This document shows positions 1 through 9,543 of a stretch of 53,116 bases of DNA, piece after piece. Numbering within the stretch: position 1 is the stretch's first letter; each line of letters opens with the position of its first letter. Below the pieces are notes generated by a model that was not told the origin of the DNA, did not search any database, and saw only the letters and a list, made by a program, of their open reading frames with translations. Source of the stretch: Mycobacterium sp. E1214 (GTDB lineage Bacteria > Actinomycetota > Actinomycetes > Mycobacteriales > Mycobacteriaceae); NCBI RefSeq assembly GCF_001666755.1, contig NZ_LZJC01000070.1, forward strand, positions 1 to 53,116, in the 5' to 3' direction. Position numbers and translations under genes: made by a program.

Positions 1-1666
1 CCAGGATTGCCGAGGCGTCACGCCCTGCGGCCGTGGGCAATTCGGACACGTGCCAGGCGCCGGCCACCTGCGCGCGGGCTGCCTCGTCGCCGTGGGGGCG
101 CCCGCCGGGCAGCAGGCCCGGCAGCGCGCCGGCTTCCAGCGCCCCGCGTTCGCCGGCCCGCCGCGGCACCCAGGCCAGCCGCGCGCCGGTGGCGTCGGCC
201 AGCCGCGCCGCGGCGGACAGCGCGCCGGGCGTCGCCGCGAGGCGCTCGCCGACCATGATGACGGCGCCGGGGCCGGCCAGCAGGTCGCCGACCTCGCCGG
301 TGCTCAGCCCGTCCAACGCCGAAGCCTCGGCGCCGGGCGTGGTTTGCAGCAACGTGCCCGACATCTTCGTCAGCCCGCGCGTTGCGAACGGGGCGACCGC
401 GAAGACCCGCAGCCCGCGTTTGCGGGCCGCCTTGCGCAGCCGCAGGAACACGATGGGCGCTTCTTCTTCGGGCTCCAGGCCGACCAGCAGCACGACGGGG
501 GCGGATTCCAGGTCGGCGTAGCTGACCTCGAGCGGCTTGCCCGCCACGCGGGCGGCCAGGAAGTCGGCCTCCTCACCGGAGTGGGGCCGGGCCCGGAAGT
601 CGATGTCGTTGCTGTCCAACACGATACGGGCGAATTTCGAGTAGGCGTAGGCGTCCTCGAGGGTGACCCGGCCACCGACCAACACCCCGGCGCGTCCCCG
701 CGCCGCGTCCAGTCCCCGGGCCGCCGTCGCCATCGCGTGCGACCACGACGCCGGTTGCAGGGAGCCGTCGGCGTCCCGGATCAGCGGGGTGGTGATGACG
801 TCGGGTTCGGTGGCGTAGCGGAAGGCCCACCGGCCCTTGTCGCAGTTCCACTCCTCGTTGACCTCGGGGTCGTCGCCAGCCAAGCGGCGCAACACCTTTC
901 CACGCCGGTGGTCGGTGCGCTCGGCGCAGCCGCCCGCGCAGTGCTCGCAGACGCTCGGGCTGGAGACCAGGTCGAACGGGCGGGCGCGGAACCGGTAGGC
1001 CGTTCCGGTCAGGGCCCCGACGGGGCAGATCTGCACGGTGTTGCCCGAGAAGTACGACTCGAACGGCTCGTTGGCGTAGATGCCGACCTGCTGCAGCGCG
1101 CCGCGCTCCTGCATGTCGATGAAGGGGTCACCGGCGATCTGCTCGGAGAACCGGGTGCACCGGGCGCACAGGATGCAGCGCTCGCGGTCCAGCAGCACCT
1201 GGGCGGAGATGTTGATCGGTTTGGCGAAGGTGCGCTTGACGTCGGTGAAGCGAGAGTCGGCGCGCCCGTTCGACATTGCCTGGTTCTGCAGCGGGCATTC
1301 GCCACCCTTGTCGCACATCGGGCAGTCGAGCGGGTGGTTGATCAACAGCAATTCCATGACGCCGTGTTGCGCCTTGTCGGCGGCTTCCGAGGTCAGTTGG
1401 GTGCGCACCACCATGTCGTCGGTCGCGACCGTGGTGCACGACGCCATCGGCTTGCGCTGGCCCTCCACCTCGACCAGGCACTGCCGGCAGGCGCCGACGG
1501 GGTCCAGCAGCGGGTGGTCGCAGAACCGAGGGATCTGAATGCCCATCAGTTCGGCCGCGCGGATCACCAACGTGCCTTTCGGCACGCTGATCTCGTTACC
1601 GTCGATGGTCAGTGTCACCATCTCGGGCGCAGCGACGCGGTTTCCGGTATCGGCCGTCTGGGTCAT
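1..1666 (-). CDS. nuoG: NADH-quinone oxidoreductase subunit G, 3' end outside window
   Basis: This is the iron-sulfur-rich peripheral-arm subunit of respiratory complex I, which passes electrons from NuoF/NuoE towards the membrane arm. About 555 residues are present, and the frame runs off the left edge without a stop; mycobacterial NuoG is near 800. The N-terminal ferredoxin-like [2Fe-2S] region shows RFCDHP followed by [10 protein letters not shown]. Then come [13 protein letters not shown], the RCILCARC 4Fe-4S cluster motif, and a CEHCAGGC motif opening the molybdopterin-oxidoreductase-like domain. The ATG at 1664-1666 overlaps the nuoF stop as ATGA, so the two are translationally coupled. 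Confidence 0.97.
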   Translation of the reverse strand, partial: MTQTADTGNRVAAPEMVTLTIDGNEISVPKGTLVIRAAELMGIQIPRFCDHPLLDPVGACRQCLVEVEGQRKPMASCTTVATDDMVVRTQLTSEAADKAQHGVMELLLINHPLDCPMCDKGGECPLQNQAMSNGRADSRFTDVKRTFAKPINISAQVLLDRERCILCARCTRFSEQIAGDPFIDMQERGALQQVGIYANEPFESYFSGNTVQICPVGALTGTAYRFRARPFDLVSSPSVCEHCAGGCAERTDHRRGKVLRRLAGDDPEVNEEWNCDKGRWAFRYATEPDVITTPLIRDADGSLQPASWSHAMATAARGLDAARGRAGVLVGGRVTLEDAYAYSKFARIVLDSNDIDFRARPHSGEEADFLAARVAGKPLEVSYADLESAPVVLLVGLEPEEEAPIVFLRLRKAARKRGLRVFAVAPFATRGLTKMSGTLLQTTPGAEASALDGLSTGEVGDLLAGPGAVIMVGERLAATPGALSAAARLADATGARLAWVPRRAGERGALEAGALPGLLPGGRPHGDEAARAQVAGAWHVSELPTAAGRDASAIL

Positions 1667-3003
1667 GATCCCCCTTTGTCCGCCGTCAGCATGGAGTCTC
1701 GGGGGTCGAATGGGCAGCCGCCCCCTTCGACGTGGGCGACGTACTCGTCGCGGAAGTGTTTGATCGACGACATCACGGGGCTGGCCGCACCGTCGCCCAA
1801 GGCGCAGAACGACTTTCCGAGGATGGTGTCGGAGACGTCCAGCAACTTCTGGATGTCCTCGCCGGTGCCCTTGCCGGTCTCGAGGCGCTCGTAGATCTGG
1901 TCCAGCCAGAAGGTGCCCTCCCGGCACGGAGTGCATTTGCCGCAGGATTCGTGCTTGTAGAAATAGGTCCAGCGCCGCACCGCTCGCACCACGCAGGTGG
2001 TCTCGTCGAAGATCTCCAACGCCTTGGTGCCCAGCATCGAGCCGACCCCGCCGACGCCCTCGTAATCCAAAGGGACGTCCAGGTGTTCGTCGGTGAGCAG
2101 CGGGGTGGAGGAGCCACCCGGGGTCCAGAATTTGAGCCGGTGGCCTTCGCGCACGCCGCCGGCGTAGGCGAGCAACTCGCGCAACGTGATGCCCAGCGGC
2201 GCCTCGTACTGGCCCGGGCGGGTGACGTGTCCGGACAGCGAGTACAGCGTGAAGCCGGGCGATTTCTCGCTGCCCATGGACCGGAACCATTCGACGCCGT
2301 TGAGAACGATCGAGGGCACGCTGGCGATGGTCTCGACGTTGTTGATCACGGTGGGGCAGCCGTAGAGCCCGGCGACCGCGGGGAACGGGGGACGCAGTCG
2401 CGGCTGGCCGCGCCGGCCCTCCAGCGAGTCCAGCAGCGCGGTCTCCTCGCCGCAGATGTAGGCGCCGGCGCCCGCGTGCACCACCAATTCCAGGTCGAAG
2501 CCCGAACCGTTGATGTCGCGGCCCAGGTAGCCGGCGGCGTAGGCCTCGGCCACGGCGTTCTGCAGGCGGCGCAGCACGGGCAGCACCTCACCGCGCACGT
2601 AGATGAACGCGTGGCTGGCCCGGATCGCGTAGGCGGCGATGATGACGCCCTCGACGAGGACGTGCGGTGTCGCGAGCATCAGCGGAATGTCTTTGCAGGT
2701 ACCGGGTTCCGACTCGTCGGCGTTGACCACCAGGTAATGCGGCTTGGCGGCCGCGCCGCTGTCGCCCTGCGGGATGAACGACCATTTCGTGCCGGTGGAG
2801 AAGCCCGCGCCGCCGCGCCCGCGCAGCCCGGAGTCCTTGACCAGGCCGATGACCGCGTCGGGCTCCATGGCCAGGGCCTTCTTCATCGCCTGGTAGCCGT
2901 CGTTGCGCTCGTAGGTCTGCAGCGTCCACGACTGCGGGTCGTCCCAGTACCGGCTGATCACCGGCGTCAGCGGCGTCGACTGGGGTGCGGTCGGGGCGGC
3001 CAT
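1663..3003 (-). CDS. nuoF: NADH-quinone oxidoreductase subunit F (NADH/FMN binding)
   Basis: This subunit oxidises NADH and holds FMN and one 4Fe-4S cluster at the tip of complex I. The chosen start, [10 protein letters not shown], gives 446 aa, normal for the family. The glycine-rich NADH/FMN motif [13 protein letters not shown] lies at residues 62-74. The cluster motif ESCGKCTPC has cysteines at 354, 357 and 360, with a fourth Cys near 400 in GKSFCALG. The frame stays open about 300 bases upstream, but that stretch lies inside nuoE in another frame. The ATG at 3003 shares one base with the nuoE stop. Confidence 0.97.
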   Translation of the reverse strand: MAAPTAPQSTPLTPVISRYWDDPQSWTLQTYERNDGYQAMKKALAMEPDAVIGLVKDSGLRGRGGAGFSTGTKWSFIPQGDSGAAAKPHYLVVNADESEPGTCKDIPLMLATPHVLVEGVIIAAYAIRASHAFIYVRGEVLPVLRRLQNAVAEAYAAGYLGRDINGSGFDLELVVHAGAGAYICGEETALLDSLEGRRGQPRLRPPFPAVAGLYGCPTVINNVETIASVPSIVLNGVEWFRSMGSEKSPGFTLYSLSGHVTRPGQYEAPLGITLRELLAYAGGVREGHRLKFWTPGGSSTPLLTDEHLDVPLDYEGVGGVGSMLGTKALEIFDETTCVVRAVRRWTYFYKHESCGKCTPCREGTFWLDQIYERLETGKGTGEDIQKLLDVSDTILGKSFCALGDGAASPVMSSIKHFRDEYVAHVEGGGCPFDPRDSMLTADKGGS

Positions 3004-3782
3004 CACTGTCCTTCCGCGGCGTGGTCCGGCGCGGGCGGTGCCTGCATCCGGAGTTCCTTGGCCACCTTCAGGCCGGCCAAGGTGGCCGGCCCGGCGCCGC
3101 CCTGCCCCTGGTCGGGCCGCTCGTCGGGCAGGCCGGCGAGGATGCGCGAGGTTTCCCGGAACGCGCACAGCGGCGCGCCCCGCGTCGGCGCCTCGGGCGT
3201 GCCGGCGCGCAGCGAATCCACCAGCCGGCGCGCCGATTCGGGCGTCTGGTTGTCGAAGAATTCCCAGTTGACCATGATCACCGGCGCGAAGTCGCACGCG
3301 GCGTTGCATTCGATGTGTTGCAGCGTGACCGAGCCGTCGGGCGTGGTCTCGTCGTTCCCGACGCCCAGGTGTTCCTTGAGGCTGTCGAAGATGGCGTCAC
3401 CGCCCATGACCGCGCACAGCGTGTTGGTGCACACGCCCACCAGGTAGTCGCCCGTGGGACCGCGGCGGTACATCGTGTAGAAGCTCGCCACCGCCGAGAC
3501 CTCGGCGCCGGTGAGTCCCAGCTGCTGCGCGCAGAATTCGAGGCCGGCGGGCGTCAGGTAGGAGTCCTCCGACTGCACCAGGTGCAGCAGCGGCAGCAGG
3601 GCCGAGCGCTTGTTGGGGTAGCGGCCGATGATCTCCTTGGCGTCGACCTCCAGGCGGGCCTGCACGTCGGACGAGTACGACTGCGGCGCGCCCTCGACGA
3701 CGAACGCGTTGGGTTCGTCCGGCGGCGGCCCGAGGCGCAGAAAGACGCGCTCGCCGCTGCCGCTGACGTTGGGTTCGCTCAT
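3003..3782 (-). CDS. nuoE: NADH-quinone oxidoreductase subunit E
   Basis: This is the 24-kDa-type subunit of complex I carrying the off-pathway [2Fe-2S] cluster N1a. The protein is 259 aa. The four cluster ligands are visible as C118 and C123 in [11 protein letters not shown], and C159 and C163 in [12 protein letters not shown] helical N-terminal region at about residues 40-100 matches the thioredoxin-like family layout. A C-terminal tail of roughly 70 residues after the cluster domain is Ala/Pro/Gly-rich, as in actinobacterial NuoE. The start MSEPNV overlaps the nuoD stop by four bases (ATGA), and the gene is the fifth of the nuo operon. Confidence 0.96.
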   Translation of the reverse strand: MSEPNVSGSGERVFLRLGPPPDEPNAFVVEGAPQSYSSDVQARLEVDAKEIIGRYPNKRSALLPLLHLVQSEDSYLTPAGLEFCAQQLGLTGAEVSAVASFYTMYRRGPTGDYLVGVCTNTLCAVMGGDAIFDSLKEHLGVGNDETTPDGSVTLQHIECNAACDFAPVIMVNWEFFDNQTPESARRLVDSLRAGTPEAPTRGAPLCAFRETSRILAGLPDERPDQGQGGAGPATLAGLKVAKELRMQAPPAPDHAAEGQ

Positions 3783-5110
3783 CGGTCCACCCCGCCCATG
3801 ACCGGGTCGATGCTCGCGACGGCGGTGATCAGGTCCGCGACCATCCCGCCCTCGCACATCGCGGCGACCGACTGCAGATTGGTGAACGACGGGTCGCGGT
3901 AGTGCACCCGGTAGGGCCGGGTGCCGCCGTCGCTGACCATGTGCACGCCGAGTTCACCGCGCGGCGACTCCACCGCCGTATACACCTGCCCTGCAGGCAC
4001 TCTGATGCCCTCGGTGACGAGCTTGAAGTGGTGGATCAACGCCTCCATCGAGCCGCCCATGATCTTCGCGATGTGCTCGGGGGAGTTGCCCATGCCGTCG
4101 GGGCCCACCTTGAGGTCGGCCGGCCAGGCGATCTTGCGATTCTCGATCATTGTCGGGCCGGGCTCGAGCTTGTCCAGACACTGCTCCACGATCTTGATCG
4201 ACTCCCACATCTCCTTGACGCGAATGATGTAGCGCCCGTAAGCATCACACGTGTCGGCCGTGATCACGTCGAATTCGTAATTCTCATAGCCGCAGTAGGG
4301 TTCGCTCTTGCGCAGGTCGTGCGGCAAGCCGGTGGCCCGCAGAATCGGTCCGGTGATGCCCAGCGCGACGCAACCGGTGAGGTCCAGGTAACCGACGTCC
4401 TGCGTGCGGGCCTTCCAGATGGCGTTCTCGTTGAGCAGGTCGCCCATCTCGCGCAGCACCTGACGCAGCGGTTTGAGGGCGTCGGCGATTTCGGTGTGGG
4501 CGTTGGGCGGCAGGTCCTGCGCGACACCGCCGGGCCGGATGTAGGCACTGTTCATGCGGAGGCCGGTGATGGATTCGAACAGGGTCAGCACGATTTCGCG
4601 GCCGCGGAAGCCGACGAACATCGGGGTCATGGCGCCCAATTCCATGCCACCGGTGGCCAACGCGACGAGGTGCGAGGAGATCCGGTTGAGCTCCATCATC
4701 AGCACCCGGATGACGTTGACGCGTTCGGGGATCTCGTCGGTGATGCCGAGCAGTTTCTCCACGCCCAGGCAGTAGGCGGTTTCGTTGAAAAACGGCGACA
4801 GGTAGTCCATGCGGGTCACGAAGGTGACGCCCTGCGTCCAGTACCGGTATTCGAGGTTCTTCTCGATCCCGGTGTGCAGGTAGCCGATTCCGCACCGGGC
4901 GTCGGTCACCGTTTCGCCTTCGATCTCCAGGATCAGCCGCAGCACGCCGTGGGTGGACGGATGCTGGGGGCCCATGTTGACCACGATGCGTTCGCCGGGA
5001 TCGGCCGCGCGGGCCGCCTCGACCACCTGGTCCCAGTCCTGCCCACCGGCGACGATGACCTTTTCGGGGCTGTCCGAGGCGCCGGGCGCCGAATCCGTGA
5101 CGGTGCTCAT
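3779..5110 (-). CDS. nuoD: NADH-quinone oxidoreductase subunit D
   Basis: This 49-kDa-type subunit forms much of the quinone-binding pocket at the junction of complex I's two arms and descends from NiFe-hydrogenase large subunits. The chosen start, [10 protein letters not shown], gives 443 aa. The signature [15 protein letters not shown], diagnostic for NuoD, lies near residues 45-59, followed by [13 protein letters not shown]. The C-terminus [12 protein letters not shown] is the conserved end of the family. The start shares one base with the nuoC stop, and the stop overlaps nuoE. A much longer upstream open frame covers nuoC and is not coding. Confidence 0.97.
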   Translation of the reverse strand: MSTVTDSAPGASDSPEKVIVAGGQDWDQVVEAARAADPGERIVVNMGPQHPSTHGVLRLILEIEGETVTDARCGIGYLHTGIEKNLEYRYWTQGVTFVTRMDYLSPFFNETAYCLGVEKLLGITDEIPERVNVIRVLMMELNRISSHLVALATGGMELGAMTPMFVGFRGREIVLTLFESITGLRMNSAYIRPGGVAQDLPPNAHTEIADALKPLRQVLREMGDLLNENAIWKARTQDVGYLDLTGCVALGITGPILRATGLPHDLRKSEPYCGYENYEFDVITADTCDAYGRYIIRVKEMWESIKIVEQCLDKLEPGPTMIENRKIAWPADLKVGPDGMGNSPEHIAKIMGGSMEALIHHFKLVTEGIRVPAGQVYTAVESPRGELGVHMVSDGGTRPYRVHYRDPSFTNLQSVAAMCEGGMVADLITAVASIDPVMGGVDR

Positions 5111-5817
5111 CAGTTGTACGCCCTCCGCTCGTCGGGTGGGGGTATCCGGGCACCCTTGTATTCGACGGGGACCCCGCCGAGCGGGTAGTCCTTGCGTTGC
5201 GGGTGGCCGTGCCAGTCGTCGGGCATCTCGATGCGGGTGAGCGAGGGATGCCCGTCGAAGATGATGCCGAAGAAGTCGTAGGTCTCGCGCTCGTGCCAGT
5301 CGGTGGTCGGGTACACGCTGTACAGCGACGGGATGTGCGGATCCCCGTCCGGCGCCGCCACTTCCAGGCGAACTCGGCGATTGTGTGTGATCGACTGCAG
5401 CGGGTAGACGGCGTGCAGTTCCCGGTCCTTCTCGTGCGGGTAGTGCACGCCGCTGACGCCCAGGCACATCTCGAACCGCAGTGGCGGGTGGTCCCGCAGG
5501 CGTTGCGCGACCGCCGGCAGTTGTTCGCGGCGCACGTGCAACGTGAGCTCGTTGCGGTAGACCACGACTTTTTCTATCGCATCGGCGAATTCGACACCGC
5601 TGCTTTCCAAAGCCTGGGTGAGGTTGTCGACGACCTCGTCGAAGTAGCCGCCGTAGGGCCGCGGGCTGCTGCCCGGCAGCAGTACCTCGCGGACCAGCCG
5701 GCCGTACCCCGAGGTGTCACCCGACCCCTTGGCGCCGAACATGCCGCGTCGCACGTCGATCACTTCTTCGTCGTTGCGGCTGACCGCTTCTCCCGGGTCC
5801 TGATCCGGCGAGCTCAT
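5110..5817 (-). CDS. nuoC: NADH-quinone oxidoreductase subunit C
   Basis: This is the 30-kDa-type hydrophilic subunit that packs against NuoD. The protein is 235 aa from [10 protein letters not shown]. The N-terminal 50 residues are polar and variable. The conserved core follows, with [10 protein letters not shown] and the family signature [21 protein letters not shown]. The C-terminal half ends in [16 protein letters not shown], typical of NuoC. NuoC and NuoD are separate here, unlike the NuoCD fusion of enterobacteria. The start overlaps the nuoB stop as ATGA. Confidence 0.96.
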   Translation of the reverse strand: MSSPDQDPGEAVSRNDEEVIDVRRGMFGAKGSGDTSGYGRLVREVLLPGSSPRPYGGYFDEVVDNLTQALESSGVEFADAIEKVVVYRNELTLHVRREQLPAVAQRLRDHPPLRFEMCLGVSGVHYPHEKDRELHAVYPLQSITHNRRVRLEVAAPDGDPHIPSLYSVYPTTDWHERETYDFFGIIFDGHPSLTRIEMPDDWHGHPQRKDYPLGGVPVEYKGARIPPPDERRAYN

Positions 5818-6368
5818 CGCAGCAGCCCACGCATCTCGATCGTGGGCCGGGCCGACAGCGCCGCCTGCTCCGCCTCGGCGATCGCGGTCTCCCGGTTGAC
5901 GCCGAGCGGCATCTCCTGAATCTTGTCGTGCAGCTTGAGGATTGCGTAGAGCAACATCTCGGGGCGCGGCGGGCAGCCGGGCAGGTAGATGTCGACGGGC
6001 ACCACGTGGTCGACGCCTTGGACCACCGCGTAGTTGTTGAACATGCCGCCCGACGACGCGCAGACACCCATGGCCAGCACCCATTTGGGTTCGGCCATCT
6101 GGTCGTAGATCTGCCGCAGCACGGGCGCCATCTTTTGGCTGACGCGGCCGGCGACGATCATCAGATCCGCCTGGCGCGGCGTCGCCGAGAACCGCTCCAT
6201 GCCGAACCGCGCGATGTCGAATCTCGGCCCGGCCGTGGCCATCATCTCGATCGCGCAGCAGGCCAGCCCGAAGGTGGCGGGCCACAGCGAGTTCTTGCGG
6301 ACGTAACCGGCGACCTTCTCCAGCGTCGACAGGAGGATGCCACCGGGCAGCTGTTCTTCCAGGCCCAC
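5814..6368 (-). CDS. nuoB: NADH-quinone oxidoreductase subunit B
   Basis: The PSST-type subunit carries cluster N2, the last iron-sulfur centre before quinone. The protein is 184 aa. The adjacent cysteine pair C37-C38 in [10 protein letters not shown] and the later [13 protein letters not shown] motif supply the four N2 ligands together with the cysteine of MGVCASSGG. The length matches M. tuberculosis NuoB. It starts 8 bases after the nuoA stop, so it is in the same transcript. Confidence 0.97.
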   Translation of the reverse strand: MGLEEQLPGGILLSTLEKVAGYVRKNSLWPATFGLACCAIEMMATAGPRFDIARFGMERFSATPRQADLMIVAGRVSQKMAPVLRQIYDQMAEPKWVLAMGVCASSGGMFNNYAVVQGVDHVVPVDIYLPGCPPRPEMLLYAILKLHDKIQEMPLGVNRETAIAEAEQAALSARPTIEMRGLLR

Positions 6369-6376
6369 GTCTTACC

Positions 6377-6754
6377 TCAATCCCACGTCAGGCCGCCGCG
6401 GCGCCACACGTAGGCGTACGCCACGAACACCGTCAGCATGAACACCACCATTTCGACCAGCGCGAACGTTCCCAACGCGTCGTAACTGACCGCCCAGGGA
6501 TACAAGAACACGATTTCGATGTCGAAGACGATAAAAAGCATTGCGGTCAGGTAATACTTCACCGGGAACCGCTGGCCGGGGGTCGCTTGGGGGCCGCTGA
6601 CCGACGTCTCGGTGGGCTCGATCCCGCATTCGTAGGCGGCGAGCTTGGATTTGTTGTAGCGCGACGGGCCGACGAGGCTCGCGATCGCTACCGAGCCGAC
6701 CGCGAAGGCAAAGGCGATCGCGCCGAGCACCAGGATGGGTATGTAGACGTTCAA
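6377..6754 (-). CDS. nuoA: NADH-quinone oxidoreductase subunit A, first gene of nuo operon
   Basis: This is a small membrane subunit of complex I with three transmembrane helices, at about residues 3-26, 70-90 and 97-117. The conserved acidic segment [11 protein letters not shown] is present. I chose the TTG at 6752-6754, giving 125 aa starting [10 protein letters not shown]. Mycobacterial homologues start at that point, and a GGAG sits 4 bases upstream. The frame also stays open to a GTG at 6805, which would add the segment MTAWPPPGGPHDGSWSE; it lacks a ribosome site and does not look like a membrane-protein N-terminus. About 270 bases upstream separate it from the next gene, and the operon promoter should lie there. 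Confidence 0.93.
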   Translation of the reverse strand: MNVYIPILVLGAIAFAFAVGSVAIASLVGPSRYNKSKLAAYECGIEPTETSVSGPQATPGQRFPVKYYLTAMLFIVFDIEIVFLYPWAVSYDALGTFALVEMVVFMLTVFVAYAYVWRRGGLTWD

Positions 6755-7023
6755 TTCGCTCCAAGATCCGTCGTGCGGGCCCCCCGGAGGCGGCCAGGCG
6801 GTCACCGGGCTGCTGTGACGTACTGGGTCTGAAGCGCGCCACAGTGATCTTCAACATAGCGTTGCAGCGCGCGTCGCGCTTGCTCGGGGTGGGGCCTGCC
6901 GTCACCAAGTGGCGCCTGGGACGCCTGAGACGGGCGTGCGGCGAGGAATCGAGGTGGCCGTCGGCGACGGTGGCGAAGAGGGGCGACGGCCGGCTGCCGC
7001 GCCCGTTTACCGAGGTCGAAGGG

Positions 7024-7437
7024 CTAGCGGGTGGGGGTGCGCAGCAAGCCGATGACGGTGCGGCCCAGCACGATGGGGTCCAGCGGGTGCGGGACGGCGG
7101 CCTCGGCGCGCGACCAGCTGGCCAGCCACGCGTCGTCGGGCCGGCCGGTGAGGACGACGATCGGCGGGCAGGTCTCGAGTTCGTCCTTGAGCTGCTTGGC
7201 GATCCCCATGCCGCCGGTGGGGGTGGCCTCGCCGTCGAGGATCGCCAGGTCGATGCCGCCCTCGTCGAGCCGCCGCACCACCATGGGACCGGTCGCGACC
7301 TCGACGTAGGTCAGCTCGGGCAGGTCGGGGTGCAGGTGTTTGCCCAGCGCCCGGATCACCTGCTCGCGGGTCTTGGCGTTGTCGCTGTAAACCAGGACCC
7401 GCAGGGCCACGGTCGAGTCGGGGCTGGAGTCGGACAC
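7024..7437 (-). CDS. Receiver-like response regulator protein (Rv3143 type)
   Basis: This is a stand-alone CheY-like receiver domain with no output domain. The protein is 137 aa from a GTG start. The core begins ALRVLVYSDNAKTREQV and contains LAILDGEATPTGGMG, where the Asp of LDGE is the likely phosphoacceptor position, and VVLTGRPDDAWLASW. It closely resembles M. tuberculosis Rv3143, which also lies next to nuoA. No cognate kinase is nearby. A TACCAT hexamer at 7447-7452 lies 9 bases before the GTG, so the mRNA may be leaderless. The frame continues open to 7488, but homologues start at the GTG. Role unknown, though its position beside nuo suggests an energy-metabolism link. Confidence 0.9.
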   Translation of the reverse strand: MSDSSPDSTVALRVLVYSDNAKTREQVIRALGKHLHPDLPELTYVEVATGPMVVRRLDEGGIDLAILDGEATPTGGMGIAKQLKDELETCPPIVVLTGRPDDAWLASWSRAEAAVPHPLDPIVLGRTVIGLLRTPTR

Positions 7438-7468
7438 GGTGCAGATGGTACTGGTGTCGTCGCCGTTT

Positions 7469-8005
7469 TTATCGGGATGCCCGCACAAAGATGGCGTCGG
7501 CCGCCACGGTTGCTGTCGGGGCCATCATGCGGAGCCGGTTCCAGCCGAGCCCGACTTGCGCCCGATCGAGTTTGGTTTCGCCGGCGACGCGGATGGCGCC
7601 GTCGTCGAGCTCGGAGATGGTGACGGGCACAGCGAGCGAGGCGGTGTTGCCCTTGATCGTGAAGTTTGCCTGCAGGTCGGCGGCTTTGCCTGCGGTCGGG
7701 TGCACCGCGGTGACGACGACGGTGATCTCGCCGTAGCGCTCGACGTCGAAGAAGTCCGCCGAGCGCAGGTGCTCGTCGCGGCGGCCGATGCCGGTGTCCA
7801 GCGAGGCGGCCCGAATGTCGACGCGGCCGAAAACCGCTCCGGCGTCGGTCAATTGACCGTCACCGCTGAACTCGGTGAACCGGCCCTTCACGCGCATCAG
7901 GCCCCACATGTTCCGGATCGCGAACGTGATGGCCGTGCGGTCCGGCACCAAGGTCCACACGCCGGTCAGCTCGGGATCTTTCAGCAGTGACTCCAAGGTT
8001 GTCAT
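7469..8005 (-). CDS. YceI family protein
   Basis: This is a lipocalin-like beta-barrel of the YceI family, whose members bind isoprenoid or other long lipid tails. The protein is 178 aa, the usual length. Visible family features are the N-terminal TGVWTLVPDRTAITFAI segment, the central DEHLRSADFFDVERYGEI motif, and TIKGNTASLAVPVTI near residue 130. No signal peptide is visible, so it is probably cytosolic, unlike E. coli YceI. The ATG at 8003-8005 follows GGGGAG by 4 bases. It is 31 bases upstream of the receiver gene on the same strand and may be cotranscribed with it. The precise ligand is unknown. Confidence 0.88.
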   Translation of the reverse strand: MTTLESLLKDPELTGVWTLVPDRTAITFAIRNMWGLMRVKGRFTEFSGDGQLTDAGAVFGRVDIRAASLDTGIGRRDEHLRSADFFDVERYGEITVVVTAVHPTAGKAADLQANFTIKGNTASLAVPVTISELDDGAIRVAGETKLDRAQVGLGWNRLRMMAPTATVAADAIFVRASR

Positions 8006-8197
8006 CGGCTCCCCATCTGTCGCACCCGCGTCGTCGCGCAGAATCTAACCCCTCGGCGGGTGGCGGCGCGACGCCAGCGGGATCGCCGCGCCCGCCGGCC
8101 GCGTCGACCAGGCCGCCGCGGCCGGCCCCCATCTCCCTGCGCCCGCATCAAACGCATTGTCCGGCAACGTCGTTCGCGGTGGTGCGCGCCGGGGGGC

Positions 8198-8539
8198 TTA
8201 GCCCGACGACTCGTACCCCGGGTGCGCGACGGCCAGGCGATGTCGCACCACCGTGCGCAGGCACGCGACGACGTCGCCGGCGCGCCCGTCGAGCCGGCCG
8301 GCCCGGATGGCGGCGGCGAGCTCATCCTCGTCGGCGAACCCCAGGTCGGCCAGGGCGGCGCGGGCCTCGGCCTCGCCCTCGTCCAGGAGTTCGCGCTCGA
8401 CGATGCGCAGCGCGTTGGCGGCCACCCGGGCGTGGAAATTGACCTGCCCCGTGGTGGCCTCCCGGACGTCGGTCTCCAGGAATTCGGCGACAGCGGCGAC
8501 GAGTTCGGCCGCGAGCGGGCGGCCGTAGGCGCCGATCAT
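8198..8539 (-). CDS. DUF6285 protein, LvaB-like partner of the adjacent kinase
   Basis: This is a small alpha-helical protein of 113 aa from MIGAYGRPLA. The sequence is rich in Ala, Glu and Arg, with a central segment NFHARVAANALRIVEREL typical of the family. In Pseudomonas levulinate catabolism the corresponding small protein LvaB is needed together with kinase LvaA to phosphorylate 4-hydroxyvaleryl-CoA. The family assignment is from pattern recognition, and the partner role is inference from context. The start overlaps the kinase stop as ATGA at 8536-8539, so stoichiometric coupling is likely. An in-frame extension to 8575 exists but overlaps the kinase. It is the last gene of the run. Confidence 0.82.
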   Translation of the reverse strand: MIGAYGRPLAAELVAAVAEFLETDVREATTGQVNFHARVAANALRIVERELLDEGEAEARAALADLGFADEDELAAAIRAGRLDGRAGDVVACLRTVVRHRLAVAHPGYESSG

Positions 8540-9543
8540 CGGGGGGCCTCGTCGAGCAGTTCGAGCAGATCCCATTCGGTCTCGCAGACCCGGCGGCCGA
8601 TGGTCGCGAGCTCGACCGAACGCAGTTCACCGCTGAGATGCCGTTCGGCCTGGAAGCGGCAGATGACGCCCCACCGCAGCGTGGCCAGCACCAGCCACCA
8701 GTGAAACGCCACCCGGTCGACGGTAGTCGCGCTGGCCTGTTCGTAGGCGCGCAGGAAGCTTTCGACGCTGCCGAGCCCCCCGGCGCCCTGCCCGGCCGGG
8801 GCGCCGAACCGCCAGGCGCGGATGCAGAACCAGGCAAGGTCTTCACACGCCTCGCCGAGGTGCACCAGCTCCCAATCCAACACGGCGGCGAGGTCGGCAC
8901 CGTCGACGATCAGGTTGCCCATCCGATAGTCCCCGTGCACCAGCACCGTGGCGGTCGGGGCGGGCCGGTGCGCGGCCAGCCAGCGAAACGACCACTCGAA
9001 GGTGGCCGTCGTGTCGTCCATGGCGTCGAGCCGGTCGCGCCACTGGGCGAGCTGGTCCTCGTGGGTCAGCCGGGGCACGCGTGGGTCGGCGCGGTGGATC
9101 GCGGCCAGCGCCGTGGCGCACTGCCCGAGCAGCCGGGTGCGGGCCGCGTGCCCACCGGCGGCGTCGAGCTGGCGTTGGATGCGCCGGACGATGGTCTCGC
9201 CACGGACCTCGTCGCAGATGAGGTACGGGGTGCCCAGGGCGTCAAGGGAATCGGCGGCGATTAGGACGTGCGGGACGGGCGCGCCCGCCGCCGCGGCGGC
9301 GGCCTGGGCGCTGGCCTCGAGCTCCATGCCGGCGTGCACGGCCTCGGGCGGCCCGGTACGCAGGATGAGCGAGCGGCGTTGTCCGGCCAGGTCCGCGTCG
9401 AACGCCCAGGTGGTCCGGCTGGCGCCGCCGGTCAGGGCGCGCAGGTTCTCGATCGCGGGCTCACCGCCGAGCACCGGCGCCAGCACGCCGCGCAGCGCGA
9501 GCGCCAGGTCGACGGCGGTGGCCGCGCGGCCCGGGCCCGTCAC
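8536..9543 (-). CDS. APH-fold phosphotransferase, LvaA/ACAD11-kinase-like
   Basis: This is an aminoglycoside-phosphotransferase-fold kinase of 335 aa from a GTG start (VTGPGRAATA). The catalytic loop HGDYRMGN lies at residues 203-210, with candidate base D205 and metal ligand N210; the metal-binding LDWE motif has its Asp at 223. Sitting between an acyl-CoA dehydrogenase and a DUF6285 protein, it matches the kinase that phosphorylates the 4-hydroxyl of acyl-CoAs (bacterial LvaA; kinase domain of animal ACAD10/ACAD11), not an antibiotic-resistance enzyme. The GTG overlaps the dehydrogenase stop by four bases (GTGA). The substrate is inferred, not shown. Confidence 0.87.
   Translation of the reverse strand: MTGPGRAATAVDLALALRGVLAPVLGGEPAIENLRALTGGASRTTWAFDADLAGQRRSLILRTGPPEAVHAGMELEASAQAAAAAAGAPVPHVLIAADSLDALGTPYLICDEVRGETIVRRIQRQLDAAGGHAARTRLLGQCATALAAIHRADPRVPRLTHEDQLAQWRDRLDAMDDTTATFEWSFRWLAAHRPAPTATVLVHGDYRMGNLIVDGADLAAVLDWELVHLGEACEDLAWFCIRAWRFGAPAGQGAGGLGSVESFLRAYEQASATTVDRVAFHWWLVLATLRWGVICRFQAERHLSGELRSVELATIGRRVCETEWDLLELLDEAPR

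Noticed and set aside
8536..9543. Aminoglycoside resistance phosphotransferase
   Set aside because: The fold is shared, but coupling to an acyl-CoA dehydrogenase and DUF6285 protein argues for an acyl-CoA kinase.
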